Source: Penicillium oxalicum (Eukaryota; Ascomycota; Eurotiomycetes; Eurotiales; Aspergillaceae). From it: DNA of 64,000 nucleotides. A program made the position numbers and the translations under genes. Of this stretch, positions 47,601 through 61,600 are shown one piece after another. The stretch lies in assembly GCF_001723175.1 (NCBI RefSeq), contig NC_064655.1:682001-746000 (forward strand). Reading direction: 5' to 3'. The notes beneath the pieces were generated by a model. It was not told the origin of the DNA and ran no database searches. It saw only the letters and a program-made list of their open reading frames with translations. Within the stretch, counting starts at the first letter, position 1. Each line of letters begins with the position of its first letter.

Positions 47601-48477
47601 GGGCACCGAAAGCCTCATCAGCACTGTGAATGATGCCTCCTACACCCTGGACAGCCTGAACGCCGATATCGAATCTCAGCAGGCTCAACTTCAGCTATTT
47701 GTCGGTGGCAATAGCAACCTGATTAAGGTCTTCGAGGATCGTGAGAAGCAAATTGAGAGATTGGAAGCCAAACTCAATGACTACCGCACCAAACTGGCCG
47801 ACTTCGATGCAGCAATCAAGGAAGTTCGCGATCGCTGGGAGCCGAGGCTGGATGCCCTTATCTCTAAAATCAGTGATGCCTTTAGCGATTCATTTGCACG
47901 CATTGGCTGTGCAGGACAGGTTAGTCTTGACAAGGTCGAGGCTGAGCGTGGGCCGAACGGGGAAGCCGGTGGCAGCGAGTTCGATCAGTGGTCTATTCAA
48001 ATTCATGTCAAATTCCGCGAACATGAGCAGCTCTCGGTTCTCGATTCACACCGCCAATCTGGAGGAGAACGAGCTGTCAGCACAATATTCTACCTCATGG
48101 CTCTGCAATCATTGTCTGCATCACCTTTCCGAGTTGTTGACGAGATCAACCAGGGTATGGATCCTCGTAATGAGCGGATGGTACATGGCCGCCTGGTTGA
48201 TATTGCCTGCAACACCGATGAGGGAGTGACTGCGGACCAGGATGGAAATACCGTCGGCGGCGGTGGGGGTGGCCAATATTTCTTGATCACCCCCAAACTT
48301 CTCAGCGGTCTGTCTTACAAACCTGGGATGCGCGTGCTTTGCATCTACAGCGGCGAACACATGCCTGAAGACCACACTACGCTCGACTTTGGTCGGGCCA
48401 TTCGTAAGATGAAGGCTATCCACGTCCGGGCGTCGAGTACTGCGGCAAACCATTCTCGGGCAAGTGTCTACGCTTAA
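44641..48477 (+). CDS. smc5: SMC5, structural maintenance of chromosomes protein 5
   Basis: ATPase core of the Smc5/6 complex, which acts in homologous recombination repair and replication-fork stability. Six exons: 44641-45066, 45135-46046, 46106-46999, 47056-47128, 47179-47306, 47362-48477. They encode 1182 residues; phases agree at all junctions and introns are 50-68 nt. After a charged N-terminal tail come the Smc5-type opening IVRIKVTNFVTYTSAEFHPG and Walker A GPNGTGKST (Lys126). Two long coiled coils flank a hinge (about residues 510-640, including ILTCSVTDPRYADAVEALLN). At the C-terminus are the signature QSGGERAVSTIFYLMALQ (Ser1044) and Walker B FRVVDEINQGMD (Asp1071, Glu1072). The VVDEINQGMDP form is characteristic of Smc5 rather than Smc6. 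Exon 4 is only 73 nt. Confidence 0.96.
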
Positions 48478-50547
48478 AGTACCCTTTTTATTGTTCTGCC
48501 CTCTTCAGCTGCCCCTGGAAGTTGCAGTCCTTTTCTTGTCCGGTGATACATACTCCAGGCTTGCAGATCAATCTGCACGGGTCACTGAAGAAGGCCTGCT
48601 GATGTTGCGATAACATCTCGGTCCTTTGACACTTTGTCAAACGATCATTTTCCATGACTGATCTTTCCTCGCGAATACCCATACTGAACTAGTTTTGAAT
48701 GTGAATCACTACAGATGAAGAGAAGTTTATCTAGTTCATGATGCACCTCGATAGTATCACCCATCTCGTCCTCAATTTTCGTCAAGGATGGCCCAGTGCA
48801 GCTTGATGAGGAGCGACAAATGTAGTTTCAGACACATGGTTAGCTCAATCGTGATCCTCTTATGGGCGGTTAGGCAGCGGCCTCCACTCGTTTAGACTCG
48901 GCACTCCTGGGGTGTGCATATCCGGGTCCAGTCACGAATATGGATGCAAGGTTAGGTTCTGGCGACAGCGCATCCTACCTATTCAATGGAACCCCTCAAA
49001 TAAAGTTCGCACTTCTTTGTGAGGCACCTGCAGCCTGAAGCATCATCACCCTGATCAATAACCCATACTCGCAGTGGTAAAATGCAGGTAGAAAATGATA
49101 GGTATCAGACATGACCGGCAGACATATGTTGTTCAGCTCCAGTCTCGGAGATTTTTCTGACACCTCGTGGCACATTCATCTTAGAACTCCATGATGTGTC
49201 GGCGCTTAATGGACTGCATGACTTGTATCATCCTGGGCCAATATCAACAGCCTATTTCGTTTCATGGTATGCATGGAACCACCCAGGGGGACGAAGTCTG
49301 CTCGATTCTCCTATCTTAAAATCCGGTTCTCATGTCCAGGTATTACTGTAGTGGAACTTAAGCTTGCTGTTTACTTCGAAGACTCTTGATTGCACACTAC
49401 CTGGCCCGATACCTTGCACCTGCGGTAGTGATTTGAGGAGGGGGAGGGGCACGTCACCATTTGCTTTTATTGACCTTGCGATTGGATCATGTTTGCCTCG
49501 CAGATTGATCTGCAGGTGTGTCCTCTGGGAGGTTTGTGTATATTTTTGGGATGATCTGCTGCAGCAAACACGGAGACTTTCTACATTGGGATTTCATTTT
49601 CTCTCTCTTTTCTTTTCTTTTCTTTTTTTTTTTTCAAGAGCGGTTGCTAGGAAAGCCATCATTCTGCATCCTGACCCTTGAATGGCGGGGGAGAGGGGCG
49701 GAAAGAAAGACCCAATCTCGCCAACGAGCTAGTCGATACCGTGACCGATTCATGCTGCAGTTCATCTGCAATGGACGTGGCTAGTGGGCTCGAGATGATC
49801 AGTAATATTTTGTTGTTGGTCATTTGGGGATCATGCCATGCGCAAACACTACCAGTCAGATTGTCGAGTGAACCTGATCCGACCTCTTCGTGCAGGGCGC
49901 CTAGTCAGCTGACTCGATCGGATGGTCGAATCAAAAGGCGAACCAGATTCGACCGCGGCTCTTAACAGGTTGTCACATGTCGAGATGCGAGGTAGCTCTA
50001 CCTGAAGATACACATTGTAAGGTTGGATTCTAGAGATACAATACCACATTGGTGCAGACTGTCAAGAGTCTTCACAGAGGTCTCCCAGTGACCTTTGATG
50101 TGACATTCGTATAGCCTTTCACACCACGCATGTACAACCATCTTCAACGTGCGGGTCAGATCATTCCATTGCAAAGCTGCATCATCACCTGAAAAAGTCG
50201 GGTTGCAGGATGATCCACCCGAACTCTTTTTTGGGGGGGGGGGTTGAAGGATTCTCGAGTTCTACACTACCATTCAAAGCCTTGGCTCACCGCTGGTTGT
50301 GGCTGGGATTGCAGATGCAGATAGTGCCCGTTGGATCTACATCCGCATGTAGCAAGTCCGCAGAAGAAAAGAGCTACGCCTTTCCGGGAAAGACTCAAGC
50401 GGCCCCGTTGATCAGAAACGTGCCCGCATCAGGACTTGATTAGTATTAGACGGCCAGAAGACCCCAAAAAACCCGCTTCGTGTTCGTCGCTCGCTAGTCA
50501 TGACGTACGCCCTTATAATGAGGTAGATCAGATCGGTTCCAGTGATC

Positions 50548-50569
50548 GGAGTCATTGGAGTCATTGGAG
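50548..50569. repeat. 9-bp tandem repeat
   Basis: GGAGTCATT is repeated at 50548 and 50557 and followed by a partial GGAG. It lies about 70 bp before a separate 11-bp triplication. Confidence 0.75.
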
Positions 50570-50631
50570 CGGGCACCTATAGCACCTGTCCATCTCTTGT
50601 GAAGTATATTCGACCCGAAGCCTCCGCCCTG

Positions 50632-50661
50632 AGTACCTATCCAGTACCTATCCAGTACCTA
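50632..50661. repeat. 11-bp tandem repeat, nearly three copies
   Basis: AGTACCTATCC occurs at 50632 and 50643, with a third partial copy (AGTACCTA) at 50654. No function is evident. Confidence 0.8.
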
Positions 50662-52482
50662 GCTACTTACTGTACACGCAATCCTTTACCCTTAAGCTTC
50701 GACATTATACGCAAGATGTTGTCAGATTCAGAAGAACGCGGGCAGATCTCCGTTTCTCAGTAGCCGGGGGGTCACAGCCACTTCTCGACTTTCATTTCGT
50801 TCTTTCAATCCGTCCACACTGATGCTTCTAGAGATCTGGATGACGGGAGAGATTGACCTTTCTCAACTTCTCGACCCTGATTCTCGGTTGTCGTAAGAGA
50901 GTCCCCATCACTGACGCTTGCAGGATGTATGCACATGCAACCTCCCCGGACGTGGACTTGAAAACCTATCATTTGAGTTGCGCAGATGAATGTTGTATTG
51001 GGTAGATGCTTTGCGGCCACTTCGATTATCTTCAATTTCCGAGGGGTCTCGTTCCTCAGGGGTGCAGACCATGCATACTGCGACAGAACTCAAACGGCTT
51101 CTGGTGATCAATGCAAATGGGAAAGTTGTCTGGCGAATGGAATTGGTTTCTATTGAGCTCTTCTGGTCGCCCTTCAACTGAATGCAAGGACTGCACCTTG
51201 TGCAGCTGCTTAGAGGCACAGAAGGCAAGGTTCATTTATGGCTGAACTTCAGTGGTCATTACGATTTCATTGTTTACTGCGCTATCTCCTTCTACTGGGT
51301 AGTCTCTCGGACGTTCTTCGAACGTTTGAACATCCTGGGATCTGTAAGATTACTCCGGCAACCTCCAACTGGGATGCCTCAACTCCATACCCAAACCATA
51401 CGAGAGAAAGATTGAGAGGGGAAACCTGACATTCACAGGGTTGGTAGACCCATGATCTTTACTCTTCTTTCGGCAAGGCGAGACGAGACAAGTCGACCTA
51501 TTCAGGGGGCTCAATGGACATCAAATCAGCATATTCAATCCCCCAATCTGTCATAGTATGCAGCCCCGGTTGGCGGCAGATTTTCACGTACCGGCATCAT
51601 CCAGAGTACAGGTGAAGCAACGCACTGCCTCCCTAACGTAGCTCATTTCCGATTCATTTCGGGGCCGAGGAAAGTCGCAGAGTGATCACTCTCACGGTAC
51701 ATCTGCCGCCAACGTCCAAGAACAGATAGTGGAGACTTCAGTCCACACCTATGCGTACTACTGTACTGGCGGGCCTTTCTGGAAGGTGTTTGCCCGTATA
51801 ATTAATATAAATTTTCCGAACGGCACATCTCAGAAACACCACTCAGACGGGAGTGAACGTTCTCAGTAAGGCTGCCGGTGGGCACCTATTGAGTTTACCA
51901 TCGGCATACCCTGTCTCGTATAGAGTATGAGTGGAGGTCACGGCTCATATTGCATAGTTGAGGATCGAAAGGGAATTTTGACGATGGTGAGACTAATCTC
52001 CTTCGGGAAAATAGTGAGACCAAGTCCCGTGGGCAGGTGCCGATCCGCCCTTCGAGACTGATTATCAATGATTACAAGATTTACGAGATTCGTGGACTGG
52101 GGATCGACAGATTTTTAGACGAGCGGGGATCGGCCCCGTTTAGGCAGGACCACAACCCGGGGGGGGCTTTGTCCTTCAATGTTAGTTCTGACTGTACTTG
52201 ATCAATACATGCAGGGGGGGAGGGGGGGGAGTTTGATGGTATGTAAACCAAGACCTCTATAGCAGTGTCTTGGGGACTTTGGCCATTACATAGTGGTCAA
52301 TCCACCCTCGCAGACATCGGAGCACTCATCTCAAACCTGCAAGCCGACCAGGAGCTAGTCTGTCGAGTCAACTGGAAAGCCCCGCTGTCAAATTGCACGG
52401 GCTAGTGACGTTGATCAGCAACTTTTTTTGGACGCTTCATGGGTTATCCTGTGGACCATGATCCTCAGTCTAAACTTTTCTG

Positions 52483-52484
<2 letters not shown>

Positions 52485-52519
<35 letters not shown>
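52485..52519. repeat. (GA)17 microsatellite
   Basis: An uninterrupted GA dinucleotide run of 35 nt. GA/CT tracts are common in fungal promoters and leaders; here no downstream gene is visible. Confidence 0.9.
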
Positions 52520-52520
<1 letters not shown>

Positions 52521-55500
52521 CAATCTACAAAGTGCTCGAGCAGAATGATGCGCGTAGGAAGTACACGATGTACCGCCCACACTGTACAACTACAATGGAC
52601 CCATTTGTGATGTCTCCCAAGTGCGAGTCCGTCCATTCACCGAGAACATACGTAAGCTAGCTCGAGGTCATTGTGGAAAATGCAGCTAGCCTTATCAACG
52701 TGCAGCTGGGATTCTTCCCGATCAAAGACATGTTTGATGTATCCTGCCCTAGATTCAGAATCATGGTTCGATTCTACTAAAAGAGAAATGAAAAAGGAAA
52801 AAAAAAATAGAAAGGCCTCAAGAGCCCAAATTGACATCTCCAATGTTTGAGAACAGAAACCCTGCTTGGTTCAAAGCCAAGGTCCCTTCTAGTGCCGGCT
52901 CTTGGTCTCATGTCAGATCTCCTATAGTACAAAAACGGCTCGATGTATATGATCATGTATAAGGTTCACGATCGAGTCACTGAGCATGGGGGTTGCAGTA
53001 ACGGTGGTAGTGTCAGCGGGTAGGTGAAACACTCGCCTCCAGAGGGATCACCAATCACCAATTACCAGATTGGCATTTGAACGATCTGGGCAGACCTGGT
53101 CATCATCAAACAAGTCAACATCCCACACGCTGCATGTAGCCCCGCTGCCGATCGCGGGGTTTATACCTGCTGCGGTCTAGTGCCCTCGCTAAGAGCCCGG
53201 CAGATTGTCCAGCATGCAATCTTAAGGGGCGGCGCGGCGGATCAATAAAGAAAAAAGAAAAATCCAGACAAAAAGGTGAGGATCCCTGCAGCGTGACGGG
53301 AGATCAAAGCCTCGGCCGCAGCTGGAACACTGAGAGCCATCCGTGTGTGAACTTGGTTACCCATGCCAGGTCACACTATGACTTGATCGGGTTTCGAGTC
53401 ACAGAATCCGGAAAGCTGACAGGCGAATATCTACATTATGGACCTCGCAGGCTCATACAGATTGTGAACACCGGGGAGAACCGTTCAGACTGGAGGGAGT
53501 GGATCAAATCCTCCAGGAATATGCATTGAATAGCAACAAAAATCAAAAGGACCTCCTCAAAGTTGGGGTCGAAAATAAAACTTGCGGGCGGATAGGGAGC
53601 CGTCCCAATTGACACGAGCATGCACTGATGACCTTAACGCTCGACTCTCTTTGCAGGATCAAGGGGCATCCATCCTGATTACACTGGAAGTACGGTGCTT
53701 CCCAAAGACAGTTCATGGGACAACAGAAAAGCAAAAATCCTGGAGACTCCTAAAAATAAAGCACCAGGATCATTAGTTGTTTGAAAGGTGGCTCGAACTA
53801 TTGAGTCTCCGATATTTAAGATTCAATATCATCGGATATACATCTCCAAGCTGTGTTGAGGGAGTTTCGAATTCAAGGGTTGAGTTCCGTCATCTTCTCC
53901 TGAGATTTGCTTCTGCGATCCCTTTCCGTAGTCTTTGGTTGTGTCGGCTCATGTGTATCATGAAAACGATAGTCTCGAATCGCAATGCCAGTAGCTCCGA
54001 CATCTGCGCTTCAGCCGAGCCTGCGATCGCGTGGGAATCCCAGACAGTTGGACTCGCTGCAGCATCTCGTGTCTTTGTTGTTTTGGTATCGTCGACTTGT
54101 CGCAATTGGCATGTGAGCAGCCATCAGCGGGCCATACCCGACCAGGGCGGGTAAGGGGCTCGGGCTCTGGCTAGTGGCACTGCCCACAGTCGTGCTCTAG
54201 CCGACTGAGCTTCGGCTACAGGATCTCCATCTCGGATCCGAATGCGGACTTTGTGAACCTGGCCAAGAGGACGGAGGCGCTCATTTTACTCAATCCTGGA
54301 GTACGCCGAAACCCGCGTCAGCGCATCACCCAGCACGGCAGGAGAACCGGGGAGGAGGAGGAGCCTCTTGTCAATCACATGTGCCGAAACGGCGCAACCG
54401 TCCCCAATTGCACGGAGATTCTTGATCGATGAAAATACGGGATTAATGTGAGATACCCCTGCACGCTATCCCGCGACTACTGCGCTTGGCGAGATCTTCC
54501 ATCGGACCGATTGCCCGAAAGGAGCTATGGCCAGCGGGTTGGGAGAGTCGAGTGATCCAACGATTCCAACGATTGCGGCGATCCATCGGGGCGATCAGCC
54601 GGATGAGGCAGGAGGTTAGACGGATTGTAAATTACGTCTGTATTGTGACAGAAACACGCATGCCCACGGTGTAAAATGGAAGCCGCCCACGCTAAAAGGC
54701 AAAAAATAAGAAATACACAAATCAAATAAAATTGAGAAATTAGCCGTTTCCCACTTTCTCAATGCAAGGATCCTAATCGGGACGCCTGGATCGTCAAACA
54801 TGGCCTGTGGATCTCCGGGGGGATTGTTCCATCTCTGGTGGACGTCGGATTGGTGCGGCTCTACGGGGGATGGAAGACTAACTGGATCAGGATATTAGTC
54901 CTGATGAGGAGGATTGTCCCCTTCCCAAGATTGATGATGATTGCCTTGTACGACACATTACTTTACTCCAGACTTTAGCCCTCTTCATTTCCAGCGCGAT
55001 GTCTCCGAGATGTCCTATGTACCCACGTGAGATAAGAGTTTGCGCCGGCGCTATCCGCCCAGTTTTACCCACTTTGTTCTTCACTTGCCTGTCGTGGGAT
55101 GATCGCCCCCGATATTATTTAGCTGCTACACCTACGGGCGTTCCACGAGAGAGAAACCACACCGTTGGGTCCATCTGGATGGAGCAAGCTTAATGCCCGA
55201 TTCTTCCAGAATCCTTTTGTAAAAGCACTTCAAAACCACCCACCGCGCCGGACCTGACACAAATAGTCTCGGAGCTTGATTCATGAATAGCAAGACCTTT
55301 CCCCCCCCCCCCTCATCCTCCTCTTCCCGTATGTCTCGGCCGTGATGCAAGTCTCATGCTCGAAAGGTAACCGTAACCCGAAGCTAGTGATCATGATCTA
55401 ACATATCTGGTACAAGCACTATACAGCATTTCGTATGTGTTTCCCTTCCTGTAGGCTGAAGCCTGCTCGGTCTCCAGTTTCCCGATTCATATTCTCATGC

Positions 55501-55603
55501 TTCCTTTACCCATCTTGTATTCGACATACCTCTGTGCAGCGCCGTATATGTGCGCGATGCTCCACGATTTGGCACTTTACGTCGCGTGGCGTGTGGCTGC
55601 GCG

Positions 55604-55620
55604 CCCCCCCCCCCCCCCCC
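55604..55620. repeat. Poly-C tract (17 nt)
   Basis: Seventeen consecutive C residues follow a GC-rich stretch. Runs this long are unstable and prone to sequencing length error. Confidence 0.85.
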
Positions 55621-58600
55621 TGTTCACTGTCACATTGGCATTCGGAGCCAGGCCACTTGTTCACTGGCTCAACTATCCTTTGCTAGAATAGATCGAGGTA
55701 CAATGAGTTTAGTAGCAAATCCCAAATCAAGGACTGCAGTAATGTACAGTATTATGCAGATGTGTTGCAGTCCTCATTTGTTTGTCAAATCCGATGAGGT
55801 GTAAATTGGAGTAACGTCGTGCCCGGAGGAGCCGCGACTCTTGCTACTGCACAGCTCTACTTGAAAGACCTTTTCGATGCTCACCACCGCTTAATTCCTA
55901 CCTGTCTACTGTAGTAAAGCCGAGACGGTCACATGGATATAGGCATATTTTCAGGGCAAAATGGGGGAGAGATGTGATCCCGCTCTTTGTTCTCGCCCAC
56001 TACAGTCTCTTTACCACATTATCTTAGCAGTGACTAGGCAAAAAAGCTAAGGTCAAAGCGGCCTAAAAGGCAACCAACAGAGTTGACTGGATCACATTGG
56101 CTCGTAAAGGGAGGTGCATACTGTATGTGTGTACTTGCATCGAAGACCATGCAACGGAGACAATGGATGACTCGACTGCGCTCGGCTGGGACCACACCAT
56201 GTGTAAATCTTATAGGTCAGATGCAGAGGCAGATGCAGACCGCTGGATCTTCGTGGCGGGGCCAGGATGTGCATCCGCAGGATCCATGCGGATTATATTT
56301 GATCAATGTGCTCATTTCGCTTGGAAGCTACCCAGGGGGCTAGATTGGATGATCGGGCGGATGGGCGACTACCTGTAAGTACCGACCTTGGAACAGAAGA
56401 ATCTGCTCACGTAAGAAGCACGAGAAAGACTACTACAGTACTATCGAATGATGGTAAGCTTACCGGGGGACTGGATAACAACACAGGCTGACATCGCTTG
56501 ATTCGACTAGAAACACTCAAATATTCATCCGAGATGATTAGACCGAAGCATGTGCCCGAGAATCACCTGCGAGGCCGATGGGGCAAATCATTCAATCACG
56601 CACGATGTTCCCGTCCATCGACAATCGATTTCCCTCGGCCTAAGTATTCTTTGAATATTCTTTGAAAATAGTCCCGTTCTCGTCTGTATAATAAATGGGG
56701 CAACTTGGTACTGTACCGTAGTAACTAGTGAAGGTGTACCACATAGTGGCGGGCATCAACCTCCATTTGTCCTGGTGAAAAAGATTTTCCAGAACGGTGC
56801 CAATTTTTCGGCCAGAATAGTTGTCGATATCCGCGGAAGGGGTAAACGGGAGAGAAATGAAATTATGACGCTCTTGCCGACCAAGTAAGCAGAGCTCTCC
56901 TTTCCCTGTCGTGTGGCAGAGGCCACACGCTTACAGGCCCCCGGATGATCCCCAATCGATCACCGCGGCATCCGGGTGAAATTCCCAAGACGGTCTAGCC
57001 TGACAATGCCACGTTTTTTTGTTCCTGTCTGTGGATCCACAGTCCATAATCTACTAGTGCCCCATTCAATAATACATGTAATCCTCAATTTGCTTCGGTC
57101 TCCTTTCGCTCCACGACTCCGCCACGCTTGGAAAGTTGTCGTAACTCTGATCTTTGCTCTCATGGGCCCATTTGAGACTCCCTTTTGCCTTGACTAGCCG
57201 GTGGACATGGACGTCAAGCCTGAAACACTATTTCAAGATCGGGTGAAAGTACCATCAGTTGTCTGATCCCCCCCTTCTTCCACTCGGGACGTGGAAAGTC
57301 AACGTGGGGGTAAAATGGACCTAGCTATGGCCCAAGTAGCTGGGTCCCAACCTCGCACATCCTGCGAGCCGAATTTTCTGGATCATTAGACGGTCGGAGT
57401 GTGTCTACGCTGGACACCTCTTCTAGACAAAAGTCTCCGTCTCTCTAATTTTATCGACATGATACAAGTAACTTGGATGCGCAATCTCTGTCAATTAGTC
57501 AGCTCATCTGTGCTAGCTTACATTTATTTTGAGCTGCAAGCCCGCCCGCAGGGTGATGCCTTGTCCGGGCGGTAGACATTCTTAACATTCGGCGTCCATT
57601 GCTATCCATCAACTCATTTTATTTACTGCCATGCCCTCGGATGTTGCCAATAGAGATTCTGGGTAGGTGGTTAGGTAGAATATAAATTATATGCTACTGT
57701 ACCTAGGTGTCTGACGTGTAGTTGCCATGTCTAGGCCCTACCAACTGTGACCTCACCTCGTATCAGAGCCGAGCGATATATATATTTCCGGTAGACTGTG
57801 AATAAAATCAGCCACTGCTTGCGTAGAATGCTAAACCAACCCATGGCTGAACGATCCAAACTTTCATTACATGATTCGTCAATAAATGAGTCAATCCATG
57901 GTTGCAGAATAGCTGTCTGGGAAAAACGATCCAGTGACAGACAGCCGACGGCCAGGATCCTGAAGCGTGTTTATTTTTCGGTTAACCCAGTCCGGTGGGT
58001 CAACAGGGACCCGCCCAGCAAGACGTCAGACACAGACCACGCGAGACTCTCAAAGAGGAACCACAGAGACGGCGAGAGCATGTCACTGGGGGGATGAGAA
58101 ATCGGTTCGATTTGGCAAATGGACAAATCAGAGTGGACGTCCAGAGCCGACCGGCGAGCCGCACGGAGTGCCAATCACCGTCGGCGGAACTCTGTCGCCG
58201 GCTCGCGGCCGTCGATCCTAACATGAAAGTGCCGAAGCCAGTATAGGTGGATCGGATCTGTCTCTGACTGATAATCAACTATTATTCATGGTGAGTATTG
58301 GTTTTCTTTTCTGTCTGTTTGGTCAAGTTTGACTTTATTCAATTATTTTATTCATTGACTTACAGTGATGCCCTCTTTTTTTTGCCTGCTTCATCTACCA
58401 CTTACATTTGGTGACGGCAGAATACGGCGGGACCTTCTGAGGTGTCTCGAGTACTGTATGCATGTACATACACTTTGTACAGTGATGACAAGTCGCAGGC
58501 GTAGTCTGGTCGTTTCAGTTCACCAATCTTGCACTGATCCATGGATCCAACCGAACCTTGCTGGAGAAAAGTCAACGAGCGCCAGGATGTTTATGGTTGT

Positions 58601-61600
58601 AGCCGTGTCAAATGCGCAAGTCTCGCTGATAACTTTCCCATTCTAGAGAGGGATCTAATCTCTCTTCCTTCAACTTTACTCGATAACTCTACTCTGGTAG
58701 GTTAGCTGCAATCTTAAATCCTGTCTCCCGAATCCTTTCCTTTACTTTCCACTTCGGGTTGAGTTGATTTGATCAGGCGAGCCTTGGGTGGCTGCCACTC
58801 CGATATTGCCCACCTTTGCTGGCTCCATCCTAATACCGCCGACTTGGTAGGTAATGGAAGTCCACATTTTCACAGGGTTTCCATCTGACGTCTCTGGTGG
58901 AAAGTCCGACTCCAAAATTCCCAATGAATCCAGGAGGATCGCCCTCGGAAGGGGTTTAAATTCCGACGCTCGAGCCGCTTTCCACGCGCATCCTTCCAAC
59001 GACGAGCTGGAGCCTGCAGCGCCGAGAAAGGTGAGATCATATTATCCAGACATTACACGGGAAATGAGAGCTGAAGGATCGAGGTCTGTAACAAGCTTCC
59101 GGACAGCGCCTCCTCTCCCTTTTCGTCCTCTTTCTCTTCTTCACTTCCTCCCACGGATGATGATTCACTTTTTTTTTCTTTTTCTAAAAGGAAATCAAAA
59201 AGTCTGATTTCTGTTGACTCCTTCGACCGTATGAAATAGAGTGTCGTTGAGACGACAGGTGCATTCTCGAGGGCGGTCCAAATTTTTGCCTCCTGTCATG
59301 GTCCTTTCAGGTAAACCCTCGGCGTTGCCGCCCAGCGGATTCCGTGGGTTGAGGATTACGGGTCATCCTACTGAATAGACTCGTCGATACCGTAAAAGGC
59401 ACTTGTCTCAAAAACCACGACCGCCTGAATGTGATGTCCATGACTTGGGAGGAGCAAGCTGGCCGCAACTCCTAAAAACCTGGCGAACATCACATTGATA
59501 GAGGTAAATTAATAGAGTGGTGGAAGTGTGTTCTGAATGGTACATAATATGTATGGTTGCATGCAGATTCTCTGAATTGTAGCCCCGCGCGGCAAAATAC
59601 AGTCCTGTATGTGTATGTGTATTGAGCCACGCCAGTACATCATCATACCTTTCTTTTTTTTTGGTCCCATTGCCAAGGTGGATCCAGCCATCCCAGTTCA
59701 GCCAATCTCTTCCACACGCACGGAGCAAGCGATCCTGGAAAAGCCGTGCTCGGCCGAGTGGGGACTTCGCTTCCACGAGGTCGGGAGTTAAGAGAACTCC
59801 ACCCAGCTATAGCCAATTCTTGATCGCTAGTGACGGAGAGCGAAAAAAAAAACAGTCAGCACTGCAGTACTGAATTAGTACTAAGGTGCAGATGCCAGAT
59901 GGAAATAGATTACTGTGAAAGTATACTTGATCAGGATTCTCACTGCGATGAATGTGTACTGTACCGTCCTTTTTCGAGCGCCATCAGCTCACCCGTTTCT
60001 CATCTCGAGGGGTCCTGTTATCGTGGTTTCATTCGCAATGGGACCAGTCTCAAAAAGCCAGTGCGGGCAACAGATTGGTGATACCGTACAATATACATCG
60101 ACTACAATTCCATACCACGCAATAAAACCACCGCCTGCATATGAGGTGATCCCGCCTCTAGTAGTGTATGTAGATATTATTCTCCCGTCGTGTACTGCAT
60201 TTTCCACGATCCAATCGCTCTCCAAGAAGGATGCTTCTCGAGGAGTGTTCCAGTGACAGTCCAGGGCTCTGGGCGCGTGGAGCCTTGGCTGTGGGAAAAG
60301 GCAACGGTTGGATTTTCGTTCCAGAACGCCGATCCCTCAGATCAATCTTGACATCCTCGAATAGGCTTAGCGCCATGTTTCGGTCGCGGGACTTGACCAT
60401 CATCGTTGCAATTGGAAGGTCCCGCGTCAACAGCAACCTCGACCGGACAATGATCTTCAGGAGCACTCCAAATTCTCGCATTTCGAGACCGTATGTGCCA
60501 TCTTCCTTCCCCATTCAAACCCAATGTACGGATGTGGACAGGGGAGGATATAAATCGTTCACTTTCATTGATCGGCAGACCACAATTTAGTCGTGAGGGG
60601 TGGGGGGGGGGGGAGGTTGACTCTTTTTTGGGGGAGGCTCTCTTTACACATCTATTGAACTATCTTTGGTTGGGCACCTTCCTCGTTGACATCAGGATGC
60701 GAGGCTCCAAACTTTTGAGATCCTCCTATTACCTTCAGCCCCCTTTCCCCACCAGGGTGAGTCGAACCTGATGGTCGCGCTGCGTATGAAGATCGGTTCG
60801 CATTGGCTTGTGCATATGGGATGTACGCTCAAGACGATCTTCTCTGGGTGATCGTCGCTCCCGCCGACCGTGCATTGACCATACAGGAAGGTGGTGGTGC
60901 ACATTATTACTCTACACAATTTCTTCTGGCTTTCTAAAGGCGATTTACAATGATGATTTGTTTTTGAGGGAAGAGCTCATTGGGGCACTCCTTCCGACCT
61001 CATAGAGTGTCCCCAGCATCACTTTTCAAAAACCAAAAAAAGATGATCCTCCTCTCCGTCCGGTCGGATCCGCCAACCTCGTAATTCAGTCAAAACTTTC
61101 TCGACCACGCACCCCCCAAAAAAAAGGCAAAGCAAAAAGCATGCAGGCATACGGAGATTATTTCAGGGCTCGCAGATTGACCACGAATAATAAGGTGCAA
61201 GCCTCGGAACTGTCCAGTGTTTAAGGTTTCCATAAGCGAGCCCATCCGTGCTGAGTCGCTGAATGCTGGGGCGACCTGAGCACCACGGGAGCCGCGCCAC
61301 TCCGTCATACGACCCTTCCGGATGAATCGATTCGTAGGATAACTCCTGGTAGGTGGCTGGCAGAAGCCTTGAGTTCCAATGTGAAGATCACTTCAGAGGC
61401 CGCACTTCGAAGGATAGGGGGCATTTCATGCTCGTCGGTTGGATATATTCAACAAACCAAGTCAGTCATTAACGGCCCACTATACCTCCCGTGACGGGAA
61501 TCGCGTGAGATTCTGCACACGAGAAAGGAATGCATCTCGACAATCGAGATCAATGGTAGATCTCAGGAAATCTCGACTTGGCCGAAGCGACCAATTATTG

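Noticed and set aside
52741..52790. tRNA-like B box (GGTTCGATTCT)
   Set aside because: No A box at the right distance and no cloverleaf stems; two other GGTTCGA matches, near 60765 and 63040, fail the same test.
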